Assembly (NCBI GenBank): GCA_959347315.1
Contig: OY365810.1
Coordinates: forward strand, 2,222,334 to 2,286,333
Length of the DNA stretch: 64,000 nucleotides
Direction: 5' to 3'
DNA from: Bimastos eiseni
Lineage: Eukaryota; Annelida; Clitellata; Crassiclitellata; Lumbricidae
The notes under the pieces are model-generated. The model ran no database searches, was not told the DNA's origin, and saw only the letters and a list, made by a program, of their open reading frames with translations. Positions 20,701 to 31,510 of this stretch are shown piece by piece (the stretch's first letter is position 1; each line of letters opens with the position of its first letter). The translations under genes and the position numbers were made by a program.

Positions 20701-21477
20701 CCACCACGAAAGCTGCCGAATGAGCGACGGCTCATCGGTCCTGGCAGCCGAACTGGAGGCCATAAAGAGGGCTGTGGAATGGGCCGCCAGCGCAGATGCA
20801 CACCATCTCGTCATCATCCTGGAACCCTCGCCGCGATCCAGAGCGTTGAGCGACAGCAGTCCGCTGCCAGACCACAGCAGCTCACGGAACTGCTCCACGT
20901 GCTGGATGCATACGCTCAACGCACCCAGTCGACCCCAACCCTGGTCTGGATCCCCGGACATACCGGCATCGAGGGAAACGAGACCGCTGACTCCCTCTGC
21001 AAGCGAGCGTTAAACAATGACATCATCGCCATCCTGACGACGCTCGAGCTCCAGGAAGCTCGAGCGAAGTACAAAGACCACTTCCTCGGGAAGTGACAAG
21101 CGGAATGGACCACCTCCGACACTGGCTCGCACTACCGAGCCCTGGAGCCAAACGTCAGGATGGCCAAACAGTATAACGATCCCAACCGGAGTAAGGAAGT
21201 CATCATAACCAGACTCCGGTTGGGCCACTGCCTACTAAACCCACAGATGAAGCTGTGGGGCCGCCACCCGACCGGGAACTGCGACGAGTGCGGTGACGTC
21301 CAGGAAACCGTGCGCCACTTCCTGCTGGAGTGCCCGGCCCAGCTGGGCCTCCAGGACGAACTCATCCGGATGTGCGCACGGTAAAACTGGCCGTACGAAC
21401 TGAGCACCGCGCTCGGTCAAACCAGCTGCTTGGACACCATCTACAAGTGGCTGGCAGTTTCTGGTCGGAAGATCTAG
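17687..21477 (+). pseudogene. LINE ORF2: endonuclease, reverse transcriptase, RNase H; interrupted
   Basis: Domains in order: APE-type endonuclease (LQWNACSLRP, IICIQETWL, GDFNAHS, SDHSPI), reverse transcriptase (FVDLEKAFD; SPQGSIISPVLF; catalytic LYADDSAIW at about 19757), RNase H (VYTDGAKN; LAAELEAIKRAVEW; NETADSL) and a C-terminal zinc finger (CDECGDVQETVRHFLLEC). One frame runs from 17687 to about 20820 with in-frame TAG (18326) and TGA (18620). A frameshift inside RNase H near 20820 moves it to a second frame, with TGA (21094) and TAA (21382), before the natural stop TAG at 21475-21477. This makes four nonsense codons and one frameshift. Both catalytic Asp residues of YADD are intact. 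Confidence 0.9.
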
Positions 21478-21680
21478 GACTACTGTATATAGACAATGAA
21501 CACTACCATACAATATTATATTACTTATAAAACATTAATGCATATGAAACATTAAAACTAGAAGAGAGACACACATAAAAACACTTATCGACAATGTAAA
21601 TATGTACTCTGTATAACTGTTCGTGTTTGACGCATATCATCATCGTTATGGATGCGTCGTTAAATAAACTTATATCAACA

Positions 21681-21694
21681 ATAACAGGGCACAT
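21681..21694 (+). repeat. LINE target-site duplication, right copy
   Basis: ATAACAGGGCACAT, identical to 15426-15439. It defines the LINE 3' end. Confidence 0.9.
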
Positions 21695-21861
21695 AATCGT
21701 GAACTGCAAGACTGAGACACTGTGACATAATGTAAAACAGATATCCAATTGTGATGCCAATCAATAGATATATATATATTATTGTCAGGATAGATATTTA
21801 GCAGCCGACACCAGCATTGTCACAGACATCTAAATGCCTATATGATGCTATTATTACACCT

Positions 21862-21896
21862 ATTAATCCTTTATCCAGGCTTGGGACTGGCACTGC
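21862..21896. repeat. short copy of a dispersed repeat (GGCTTGGGACTGGCACTGCC)
   Basis: Shares GGCTTGGGACTGGCACTGCC and the preceding CCT-TAT-CCA stretch with longer copies at 39600-39725 and 46430-46562. Class unknown, possibly SINE-derived. Confidence 0.5.
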
Positions 21897-22017
21897 CACA
21901 ATATCAACAGTGGCGGAGTAACAGACCTTGCAGGTCATAAATATTTATAACTTTTTGCATTCACTCAAATATAGGTCAAAGACCTGTGACCTCCACAAAA
22001 TGTCACTGTTTTTTTTA

Positions 22018-22365
22018 TTACTGTTCACTTGTATCCGTTGCATTGATGTCATTGATCAGTCCATAAATGTCTCCCATCTCATCATCACTTGAACTCCACG
22101 ACGAGTTGTCACTCTGGCAAATCTCGTTATACATAGGCTTCATCCACAAATGATGCTGATGCTGCTGACGATGATGATGTTGGTGATGATGAAGAAATTT
22201 ATTCATTAGGGTAAGTCCATTTTGTTTGATATCAATAGGGGATGAGACGAATGGTGTCACTCCTATTGCCTTCCTTGCAGAGAAATTTGGGTGAGCAACT
22301 TGTCCCAGGTCACAAGTGACTTGAGGTATTTTCAATCTTATTGGCATCAACATGTGATGTTCCAT
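22018..22365 (-). CDS. possible receptor tail ORF with YNEI and YGLI
   Basis: A 115-residue frame from ATG at 22365 to TAA; alternatively an exon opened by the AG just upstream (AAAATGATAG). It has a His/Gln-rich stretch (residues about 68-82, a simple-sequence run), then MYNEI and an acidic serine cluster (SSWSSSDDEMGDIYGLI). The two YxxI motifs lie 18 residues apart, wider than a classical ITAM but of the kind seen in receptor tails. There is no signal peptide or membrane segment. It sits in duplication copy A in a stretch with no counterpart in copy B. Real coding status is uncertain; the family is not recognised. Confidence 0.3.
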   Translation of the reverse strand: MEHHMLMPIRLKIPQVTCDLGQVAHPNFSARKAIGVTPFVSSPIDIKQNGLTLMNKFLHHHQHHHRQQHQHHLWMKPMYNEICQSDNSSWSSSDDEMGDIYGLINDINATDTSEQ

Positions 22366-22369
22366 CACT

Positions 22370-23676
22370 GTCTATCATTTTAGCTGTCATGTTACTGTCT
22401 TGTCCTTGAAAGTATTTATTAACATAAAGGCCTACTTAAAACAATGATCTACATGAACACAACATATATTCCAAAACTAAATCCCCAAACTAATGTTCAG
22501 CTTACTAATTTGCACAGTCGTGTAAGAAACAGCTTCTAACGCAATCCAAAATAATGAGGGCTGGAATAAACCATCAGGACACTTTCACGGTATGCTAAAT
22601 TATTGTCTCGCACGTGATAGGACATGGCTTAGTTGTGTTGGAACCAGAGAACCAAAAGCCCACTGGGCCACTGGCAGTGTAACGAAGTCTTCGGCTTCAA
22701 TTCAAATCAGTGACAGGTAGAAGGAATCGTGAAAACAAGCCGAGGCCCAGTTACGAAGTCATCTCCAGGCAATCGAAGCTAGTACTGTCAGTGTCTGTGC
22801 CTGTATGTGTATATCTGTTCTTTGCGACCCATATTATAATTGAAATGCAAATGAACTACGTCTTTACCTCGGATAGTGCGTCAATTGAAAGAGATGCACA
22901 CAGCTAATAATTCATTGTTCCATAAGAGACAACTCAATCGACGGCCAGCTATTACTGTAACAGCTGGTCTGGCAGCTGGGTCTGTGCGATACAATTCTGG
23001 AGGTTCGATATGATTGGCATGCATACTCATTAAATGGGCGGCCCTGGTTTAACGTTAAACTGCGAGGTGGAGTTACCTTTTTAAAGGCCAAGTTTTTAGG
23101 GCGTGGTCTAATGAATACCTGCCGCCTGCTAGCTACCAATCAGATCTCTCCAAAGCATCTCATCCGCCTGGGGTACAATCTTAAACAAATGGACCGGTGT
23201 GGTCAGTCTATCTGAATAGGCTCAAATGAGCCGAGTAGACAGTTGAGGGGAAATGCACTGGAAATAACAATTGAAACAATGATCGTGCTTCATAGTCCTT
23301 ATAATTATATGCATCTACACACCGGTACTTGATATGCCACTCATATGCCTTCGTGCCTGTATTCGTGTGTGTGTGCGTGCGCAGCTTTAGCCAGTACGGC
23401 CACCTTGCAAGCTGCTCGTGGACAGCCTCCCGTCAAACGTGTGAAAAGTGCAACCAAACTCATGCGGGAAGTTTGCTGCAGTGTTGTAAATCGCGACTTC
23501 AAGGGATGAAGCCATGAGCCAAATCTTGGCGGTTGCCTGTGTTCACTGTTGTTTGCGTTTGTTTTTACGTGATGATGACCGATGCGAGTGTAATTGAGAA
23601 ATAGACTGAAAAGAATACTGGATGAATGCTATCAAATGCTGCATGTATATATAAGTGTATGCAAATATGTATATAT
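22370..23676. other. no supported gene
   Basis: Non-coding sequence. At 23055-23077 there is one arm of a perfect 23-bp inverted pair (partner 26443-26465). Confidence 0.35.
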
Positions 23677-23679
23677 ATA

Positions 23680-23998
23680 TATATATACAGAGAGTGAGAG
23701 ATCTGTTTATTGTTCCCAGGTATCATAATGGATCATATGATATGCTGGCTGATATATTCTTCCTAGGTTTGACATGTGACTCCAGTCAAACGCCATATAT
23801 ATATATGTATGTATATATATATATATATATATAATGGTCCAGGGGCTGGTTGGCCCGTTGAGAGTCGTGCTCTCTGAATAGGACTGCATTATTTAGGTCA
23901 CATGTCAAACCTAGGAAGAATATATCAGCCAGCATATAATATGATCAATTATGATACCTGGGAACAATAAGCAGATCTCTCACTCTCTGTATATATAT
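23680..23998. repeat. long inverted repeat (foldback), about 100-bp arms
   Basis: Left arm 23680-23780 and right arm 23897-23998 are near-perfect reverse complements. They run from a TATA tract through CAGAGAGTGAGAGATCTG, GGTATCATAAT and CCTAGGTTTGACATGTGAC. The 116-bp spacer includes a TATA run. Transcribed in either direction it would form a long hairpin. It could be a foldback MITE or a hairpin RNA source. Confidence 0.85.
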
Positions 23999-24816
23999 AC
24001 ATATATACACATATTATAAGTAGATGTATGTACAGAGACAGACAGACAGAGAACGGTCCAGAGGCATGCAGGCATTTCAATTGAAATGAATTGACCGGCT
24101 GTGGACTTGAATATGGCAGTTCTTGACTGTAGCCCCACTCAATGAGTTCAGGTTTGATTGACAAGCAGTTTTCCAAGCGGATTCCCGTCGACAGCTGACA
24201 GATGGCATGGATGCTTAGAGTCTCAGCTATCATTGGTCGCAGGTGGGTGGGGTACAGAGCAGTTTCTCGAAAAACTGCCCGCCCAGAAACCTTCGCCTTT
24301 AAGCAGAACGCCCCACTACTCACATAACACAAACAAGTCTTTTACAAAAGATACTCAGCTACATTAATTCTCTATGGTCGGCAAAGTACTACTGAACTTT
24401 CGAAGTAGAACAATATAAAGTGCTTCAGTATGACGTGTTTATTCATAGACTGGATAGGCCTACGCTATTCGCAGCCCTCAATTGTTTTAGCTCAGCTTGA
24501 AGTTAGAAATGTTTTATGACCTGTAGAACGCTGAAACGAACGAGGCTGGCATCTTACTTAGTCTATGACCTATGAGCTCGATCAAATAAGCCTAAAAAAT
24601 TTCAATGTTTACGTTTTGTGTAGCAGAGACGAAATGTCATTCAACGAATTGATCGGTTCCGATTCTCTACCACTAAGAATCGATCTCTGAGTAACTGAAT
24701 TGAAGTCTTTAGCCACTTATCTATGTGAAATGCAGTCATGTTAGCATACATGACACCCTGTATAACATCAGTCCGTTTCATTTTAGTCTTAAATTAATAT
24801 TACTGACCATACACTA

Positions 24817-25697
24817 GGGGGCCGTCCATAAATGACGTCAGGCAATTGTTGACGATTTTTGACCTCCTCCCCTTCTTTACACGTCGTCACAAATGCCGTA
24901 TCCCCCTCAAACATGACGTAATTAAACTCTGACCCACCCCCACCTCTAGAAAAAACAGAGGTCCAACATTTTAAATGTAAATTTTATAAATATAAATAAA
25001 GTAATAATAACGTAAAATGCTTAAAACTACATAGTACAAAGAAGAAATATGGAGAGAGTATAATTATTCGCCTAAACTCATTATGCATTCCACGAGATGG
25101 AAAGCTCTGGTAGAATCAATGCATTCTTTAATAAATGTTAAATAAGAGTAACTTGAAGCAATCCAAACTTCTCCCACGCAGAGGCAAAATGCTCCTTCTA
25201 GGGATAAATGGAGATAGCTTGGATCTCATCATCCTATTCAATAGATATTCCAGACAAAGCCCTTCTTCGCCTATCCAATCAACACTTTCTCCATTTTCTT
25301 CATTTGCGCTTACAATCGTTAGTTCAATTTGCCGACGTGCAGTGACTTTTGCGGCCTGACGCGTTTTGTCGGTATAATTGAATCCTGATTATATAATTAT
25401 ATGCTACAAAATGGCTGCCTCACTTCCAAAATCCACAAAATTACGCCAACCGTAGAAGTAAACGATCCAAAAATTACGAATGTTACTATAATAATTAGTA
25501 TTGTTAAATTGTAGTAACAGTTACTGCTAAATAAGTGAAATTCGTTTAAATGAAGAACAGTTTTTAATAAAATTACGCATTTTAGTGTTTATGTGATGAT
25601 GTTAAGTCACATTTCGTCGACCTCCCCCTCGTCACACTTCGTCACAAATGGGTGACCCTTACCCCCAAGGCGCATGACGTCATATATGGACGGCCCC
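24817..25697. mobile_element. 881-bp non-autonomous TIR element (GGGGCCGTCCATA family)
   Basis: The left end begins GGGGGCCGTCCATAAATGAC; the right end reads, inverted, GGGGCCGTCCATATATGACG. Both continue with the CRE-like GACGTCA. No transposase is visible. The corresponding site in duplication copy B (about 31810) is uninterrupted, confirming insertion. An older partial copy is at 4890-5290. The superfamily is not assigned. Confidence 0.85.
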
Positions 25698-26060
25698 ATA
25701 GCAAATAACTATGCTCTTAGCAAGTATGCTGTTAGATAACAGCAAACAGCTTTGCCAAGAAATACTCCTAGCCCGGTATTGAGAGCATGAAGTGTGAGTG
25801 TATTGGATAACCAGTGATAAAGCTCTTAAGTTGTCCAAAAGTCGGTTTAGACCTACTTGTGCATACAAGACTAGGTAGACTACACCTACAGATCGTGCAT
25901 ACAATTATATGCGCCATAACATCTTTCAGGTTTATGTGATATGTGTATAGGCCAAAAGCTGTTTACCTTTAGACCCAGGCAATAAAAAGCGCCTTTACAA
26001 TGGTTGGCTATCGCAGGCTCATAGCTGGGCTTCATGTATTATGCTTTCTCCCCGATGGCA

Positions 26061-26318
26061 CATAACAGCAGACAAGGGTATTTTCTTATGTCCAATCGAT
26101 GCCACATGCTGCGTAATTATGTGAAAAACATATGTGGAGAATAACACATAACAGCAGACAAGGGTATTTTCTTATGTCCAATCGATGCCACATGCTGCGT
26201 AATTATGTGAAAAACATATGTGGAGAATAACACATAACAGCAGACAAGGGTATTTTCTTATGTCCAATCGATGCCACATGCTGCGTAATTATGTGAAAAA
26301 CATAATTACGCAGCATAT
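26061..26318. repeat. 86-bp minisatellite, three units, ending in a perfect hairpin
   Basis: Units start at 26061, 26147 and 26233 (CATAACAGCAGAC), period exactly 86 bp, virtually identical. The third unit ends in a palindrome: ATGCTGCGTAATTATG (26278-26293), 7-base loop, then its exact complement (26301-26316). Confidence 0.92.
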
Positions 26319-26442
26319 CAATCAACAACGCCTCCAAATACTGTTATTGGTCTTCTAATTAACACTATTGATCCACCTACTGAGCTCGCTATTGATGCTT
26401 GATTCGCTCTCTCAATTATTAACAATTCAACACAGTTAAAGG

Positions 26443-26465
26443 GGTAACTCCACCTCGCAGTTTAA
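26443..26465. repeat. 23-bp perfect inverted pair with 23055-23077
   Basis: Contains GGTAACTCCACCTCGCAG; its exact reverse complement lies at 23055-23077. The arms are either the ends of two separate dispersed elements or the termini of one 3.4-kb unit. Confidence 0.6.
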
Positions 26466-27569
26466 AGCTTTTCTTTGGGCGCGTTGGAGTAGGAAGCGCC
26501 TCTGAGTGATTTCCATTTAAAATTTGTTCCCATAGATTACCGAATGAATTAGTAATACTACAAGTAAGAGAGTAAGTAGATTACAGTGGTTGCTTGTAGA
26601 GTTACTCATTACGACTCTTTATGGACTTACGTACATGTAAGACTAAGGCGTGGTACTATTTCTTGCATATCATCCGATATTGACTCTCTGTTACTGAGTG
26701 TTGTTGGACTGCTGCTATAGCTCCTAACTGTAGGTCAACTGGATGTTGGTTTATCGGCCTTATTGTCAATGCTTCTTGACAAGGAAGACAATGAATCATG
26801 GTACTTTTCTAGACAGAAATATTACACGAAATCTGTAGTAGCATCTTCCTTCCTTATATGTTACAGTATGTTGACAGTTTTATAAGATGCAGTCTATCAA
26901 CTTAATAAAGGACAATTTTTGACAGAGGTTCTTCAATATGATCAGAAGGTCTTAACTTTTCTGTTGCGATAGATTACTCGGTTTAGCTACTAGAAAGACG
27001 AGCTTTCTGACATGAACACATGCTCAGACAAAATTCTATGTAGGCCTACTATATTGGATCACGGCTGCAATAATAATGAACATTCAGTTGAAGATAACAA
27101 TCTTTATAACAATATTGTACTGATGTAATTAATTGCTCTGAACTTGAGAGTGCGCGTTCTTATCAGCATGTGGCAGACGGCCATTGGATTTTAGGTTGGT
27201 TAACATTTGCGTTCTGGACGCCAGTGATTGGATTTAGACTAAGGAAATAGGAACACCAAATTTAAGCCTAGACAAAGGAAGACTAAAAAAGTCTAACATC
27301 GATTAGTGTTTTGGTTAACCTCGTGTCTCTAAGTCTTCATACAGATACATTGTCATTTAAAATTCGGATTTTGTCGTCGTCATAACACAGGCTATGTGTA
27401 ACTGCAACGTATTGATCTCACTCATATTTTGACAATAACAGAACACTTAAAGAGCATTTAAGACTTTACACTTTGTGGGTAGCTTTTAGCTAGGCGAACA
27501 TTACATAGGCCAATTCTTACAACTGTAACCATTGAAAACAATAAGTAGCCTACTTCATTATTATGAGTG

Positions 27570-27730
27570 TAGGACAATTTTTTCCCGGACAATTGCCCCT
27601 CCCCCCATTTTGGCAAGGACATTTCCCACCGGATAAGTGATCCTATATGTAAATATGCATGTGTGTACGTGCTCATGTATACATTCATACATGTTTGCAT
27701 GTATGTATGTATGTGTGTATGTATTTATGT
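27570..27730. repeat. second copy of the GGACAATT repeat with an ATGT tail
   Basis: Shares GGACAATTGCCCCTCCC-type sequence with 2500-2632 and runs into ATGT/GTAT simple sequence. Confidence 0.45.
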
Positions 27731-27734
27731 AATT

Positions 27735-28210
27735 TGATATTGTCCTACTTACAATTAGTTCAGACGACGCAATTGCTGTTATATTGCAGAGTAATTGTGC
27801 GCAAAGCCCTTGTTCAAATTCCATACACAGCAGAGGTGTAACAAAGTTTTGAAAAGTGGGAGGCATAAGTTCCAAAATATTGTGCTAAGCCCCCTAAATT
27901 TTTTTGATCCCCACGTTTTGAATTTTGTCCCCAGAAATTAAAAAAATGCGGGGCACAAATTATCTTAACAGAGGTCATCTTAAAAAGCCATTGGAGAAAC
28001 ATAAAAAAGAACTGATTTGGGGGCATATGGGGGGCACTAAGCAATAAAACTGAAGGGGGGGGGCTTTGCCTCCCAGTTTTGAAACTGGGGGCCGGTGCCC
28101 CTGCCCCTGCTTGTAACATCCCTGATACACAGTAACTCGTCGGACGAGGATCGAACCCGCCATCCGCTTACAGGCCGACCACTCTAACCAATCAGCTACC
28201 GTTCCACACG
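27735..28210 (-). mobile_element. tRNA-derived SINE, split by a hAT MITE
   Basis: Read on the minus strand, the head at 28210-28133 has a tRNA-like A box (TAGCTGATTGG) and B box (GGGTTCGATCCT), followed by GTCCGACGAG. The body resumes beyond the inserted MITE at 27830 (GGAATTTGAACAAGGGC) and matches the SINE copies at 34630 and 49000 in order. There is no tRNA cloverleaf. Confidence 0.7.
27831..28124. mobile_element. 294-bp hAT-type MITE
   Basis: Starts CAGAGGTGTAACAAAG and ends with the inverse of CAGGGATGTTACAAGC. It is flanked by a perfect 8-bp target duplication ATACACAG (27823-27830 and 28125-28132), the hAT hallmark. It interrupts a tRNA-derived SINE. It includes homopolymer G and C tracts. 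Confidence 0.9.
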
Positions 28211-29212
28211 GTTAGATATGTGGATCATTTCCAAGATGGGGAAGGGAGGGATTATTGGTGATGGGTCACATGTGTCGGTCGTGTGGTTGCAGTCCTGACT
28301 GGACTCATTGGTGAGCTTTGATATTCATCAATTCACTCTTGTAATGCAGAATGCAAACATCGTGGTATTTATGTGCGGGAAGTTGGCTAAACATTCTGAG
28401 TCTCAGAATTTACAAAAGTCTAATCATTGAGACCTGCGACCATTACAATTCAAGTCAGCACGATACAGCAGAGGTTTTCATCCAGTGGTGCGCGTACCCC
28501 GAGGGGCATACGCCAGCTAAAAGTTGCCGAGAGGTAGGGTTACACACAAAAACTTATAAATTATAAAATAAATATTTCGTGCTGAAACAGATATTAATTG
28601 CAGATTTTGAAAGGCTATATATAAGCATATTATAGTCTTGCCGTAACAGTAGTATACCAAATAATATTGTTAAATAATTTTATTATTATTTTATTCCCTG
28701 TTTGTCTATTCTTTGATTATCCCAAAAATAACGTCACATCTCCCTCATATAATTATATGCATATGAAATAATTAAGCAAAATTCATTGATAATATTTTAA
28801 CTAACTTTCTAATTCTAATGACTATTGTATTTAAATAAATTAGGGCCTATCACAGAACGTTTCCGACGAGGGTTTTTCTGCTGCTGGTAAGCATACAACT
28901 AATTGTTTAGTTTGGGGATGCAACACAAGAGAAGGTTGGGAACAGCTGTGATACGTGATGTTTGAGTGGCATTAAGCCAGAGATATTGCGTGTTGATAAA
29001 ATTCATGTGTACACATTGTAGCTTACAACAAGAGATTAGGGGATGGGACAAATCCGCCTCCGTTGTTATGATCGGATAGAAATAAAAATGGCATGGTAAT
29101 CTTTTAGCCCTTGTGCTCTGCAGATCCGGTTTTAGAGCAATGTTCAGCGACAATGTGCTCTCTGTTATATTATCAATGCATTGTTGTTTTGAATATCATA
29201 TTGATTTATTGG

Positions 29213-29324
29213 ATATTTTCATTATAACTGGCCGGATGATTCGGATTTGTTATTCTATTGACGTCAGAGCTCTTGGCGGCTGTAGGCCGGGCCTACTGTA
29301 TATCCAATCTGCGGAAATGATCAG
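29213..29324. promoter_or_regulatory. conserved non-coding block B with TGACGTCA
   Basis: Partner of 10782-10893, with 111 of 112 bases equal by eye. TGACGTCA is at 29259-29266. Its flanks have diverged strongly from copy A. Confidence 0.4.
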
Positions 29325-31389
29325 TGAGGGCTGGAGGTTTAGATTACTTATTCAAAGCACGGTCGCTTCCTGCCATTGTATTCATTCCCTTCTAAGGGTT
29401 GTTTTCGTTTTAAATGAATCATATGTCAATAACACCAACAGTACTGTTCTCTGATGTTAATAGCAAAACGCCAACTAACCTAACCTTACGCTGGTCATGC
29501 GGTCCAACATAAAGATATTAAATGTATGTTAGTGATTTTGCTGTTTGAAGTTTTTTCCGCTGCCTCGAACACAGTGACTTTTCTTATGTCGTTTCAATGC
29601 TCGACCTCTTTTTGTGGCTAAATTGAATGAACACATCCCTTGTTTACAAATCCTATCTTGATTCCTACGTCAACCTTATATCTCTCTAATTGTAAATGCC
29701 ATACGTAGGCCTAGTAGTAATCTGGCTGACTGCCTACCGCGTCGTTCAACCTTGATCTTCCTCCCATTCTTGTCTGTGTATTGACCTTTTTTTGACTGAG
29801 CGCTTGTCAAAAGTTGGACGAATGCCTTGCGATGTTTATGAAACCGTCGAACTGCTCAACTCAAGAATTATCTCCCAGATATCTACAAAGTATAGAATGT
29901 TGCATTAGCTAATTATTATTTCAGTCAAATTTATATTATTTAATTGGGCTATTTTTGTCAAACTATGTAGGCCATGTAAGTCAAAATCAGAGTAGGCCTT
30001 AACACACTTGTCGATTGCATTTTTGTAATAGTATGAATTACAATTCCGTCATTTCTAGGGTGGGGTCACTAGGTCTATGTCGCAATAGAATAAAGGACAC
30101 CGGCGAACGAGGTTGGTCAGTCAGTGGTTTGCCAATAGTTTAGCAGTTTCCTATTGGTCGCCATGCGTTGATAAATTCAGGCACTAAGGGCAAGCACATT
30201 AATGGTTTCTCTGCTACGGCCTCTCACTCTTTCGAGGCGTTTCTTTTCTCCCGGGGTTTCTGAGAGAGGTGCTATATAAATCGATAGATACGATGCGATG
30301 TATTACTATTTTAAAGTCAGCTTCAAGCTTCAAGGAGCTGTTAGACGTGTTTACAGAGCTAAGTTTATTTATGTTTATCTCAGTGATCTATAGAACGACA
30401 AGAAGAGCGAGGCTGTTATTTTACTTAGTCTTTGAGCTTTGAACCCGACCAAATAAGCATCAAGACATTCAATGTATGTTTGGTATAATATAGACGATAA
30501 TATGTCTTTCAACGATTGATTGGACCAAATCCTATTCCACCGAAAATGAATCTTTGAGAAATTGAATTGAAGTCTTTAGCCACATACCTCTGTGAATGGC
30601 ACTACCGCACCTTACTTTCTAGGTAGTACGTTAAGGTCATCATCTCTACAAAGCACTACATTGAAACAACATCTATCCTTGCGCGTTCTGAATGCCTTGC
30701 ACACATCCGCCGAGTGCCAACGACAATAATGTTCTTTAGCAACCATGACAACCAGCAAACAGGATCACGCCCCTCATATCCGGTGAACGACAGACCGCAT
30801 CAAGCATTACTTGACCCATATAATGTTGAACCTGATTCGACATGCTGATTATGCAGGACATTTGAATGTCCAATGGCATGGCGTTCGGAATTGGCCTATC
30901 ACAAGCTTTCAACTCTACATTGGCGTCCCATTTTAGCTTCTCTTACAACCGAACTTGGTAGTGTTATTCAGCCTAGCACAATGCAGTATGTAGCCTAGGC
31001 CTATATTTAAAAGCCATATTATAACCACGCAATCCTACACGCGGAGTAGGCCTGTCGTTGTTAGGCCTACTAATCGTAAGTAAAGTCATGCGTCTCAACC
31101 TTAATCTCATTATCAGACTCAGTTAAGTAGGAACATAGTCCCATAGCCTCTATTATATTGAAGAAAAATCTTAGTTGTTTCCTAAAATACTTCCGGCTCC
31201 CCCAATTCTCATCGCTTTTATTATATCACATATATTTCAAGCCTAATAACTACTTCACATTCTGAAATTATGTGACAGATGGATAGGGTTCGCAGGTTCG
31301 ATTGCAAGAGAGTCCAGAGTCGTATTAGTCACATACACTGGTATCTAGAGAATTCTTGGCAACATGGAAGTCTAAGTAAAAGAATCCTT

Positions 31390-31510
31390 GCGTAAATAGA
31401 AGCTGGAATGTTAAATTAAGTAGAGGGTGCATTGATCATACTTGCTAGTTGAAGCTGTATTGAGGAAAAGTCACTGCGTCAGTTGAAGATGAATTAGTAA
31501 TAACACAGCG
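31390..31510 (-). repeat. degenerate AATAGAAGCTGGAATGTTAA repeat (inverted orientation)
   Basis: On the minus strand it reads as units like CATTCCAGCTTCTATTTACG, matching the unit type at 8946-9330 and 62880-63330. Confidence 0.4.

Larger units (their letters stand above)
15440..21680 (+). mobile_element. near full-length I-group non-LTR retrotransposon
   Basis: 6.2 kb flanked by a perfect 14-bp target-site duplication. Layout: about 600 bp 5' untranslated region, ORF1 (Gag-like with zinc knuckles), ORF2 (endonuclease, reverse transcriptase, RNase H, C-terminal zinc finger), and about 200 bp 3' region ending in GTCGTTAAATAAACTT. RNase H downstream of reverse transcriptase places it in the I group. 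Coding parts are visibly GC-richer than the host DNA and contain none of the host-typical TAGGCCTA octamers. The inactivating changes are few, so the insertion is fairly young. Confidence 0.92.
10495..27450. repeat. large direct segmental duplication, copy A
   Basis: Colinear with copy B (28655-38530). Matching pairs seen by eye: 10495-11680 with 28660-29960; 15080-15230 with 29970-30115; 24440-24800 with 30320-30610; 25700-26040 with 31800-32375; 26560-26770 with 34925-35100; 26760-26920 with 37640-37760; 26990-27440 with 38090-38530. Copy A is longer because of the hAT element, the LINE and a TIR element, all absent at the matching sites of copy B. Confidence 0.75.

Noticed and set aside
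26061..26318. CRISPR-like array
   Set aside because: The 86-bp units are contiguous without unique spacers, in a eukaryotic genome; it is a minisatellite.
28133..28210. A tRNA gene on the minus strand
   Set aside because: A and B boxes are present but no cloverleaf stems pair properly, and related copies with the same body occur elsewhere, so it is a SINE head.
29113..29454. 113-residue plus-strand ORF overlapping conserved block B
   Set aside because: The equivalent region of copy A does not preserve the frame outside the conserved block, so conservation is not coding in nature.
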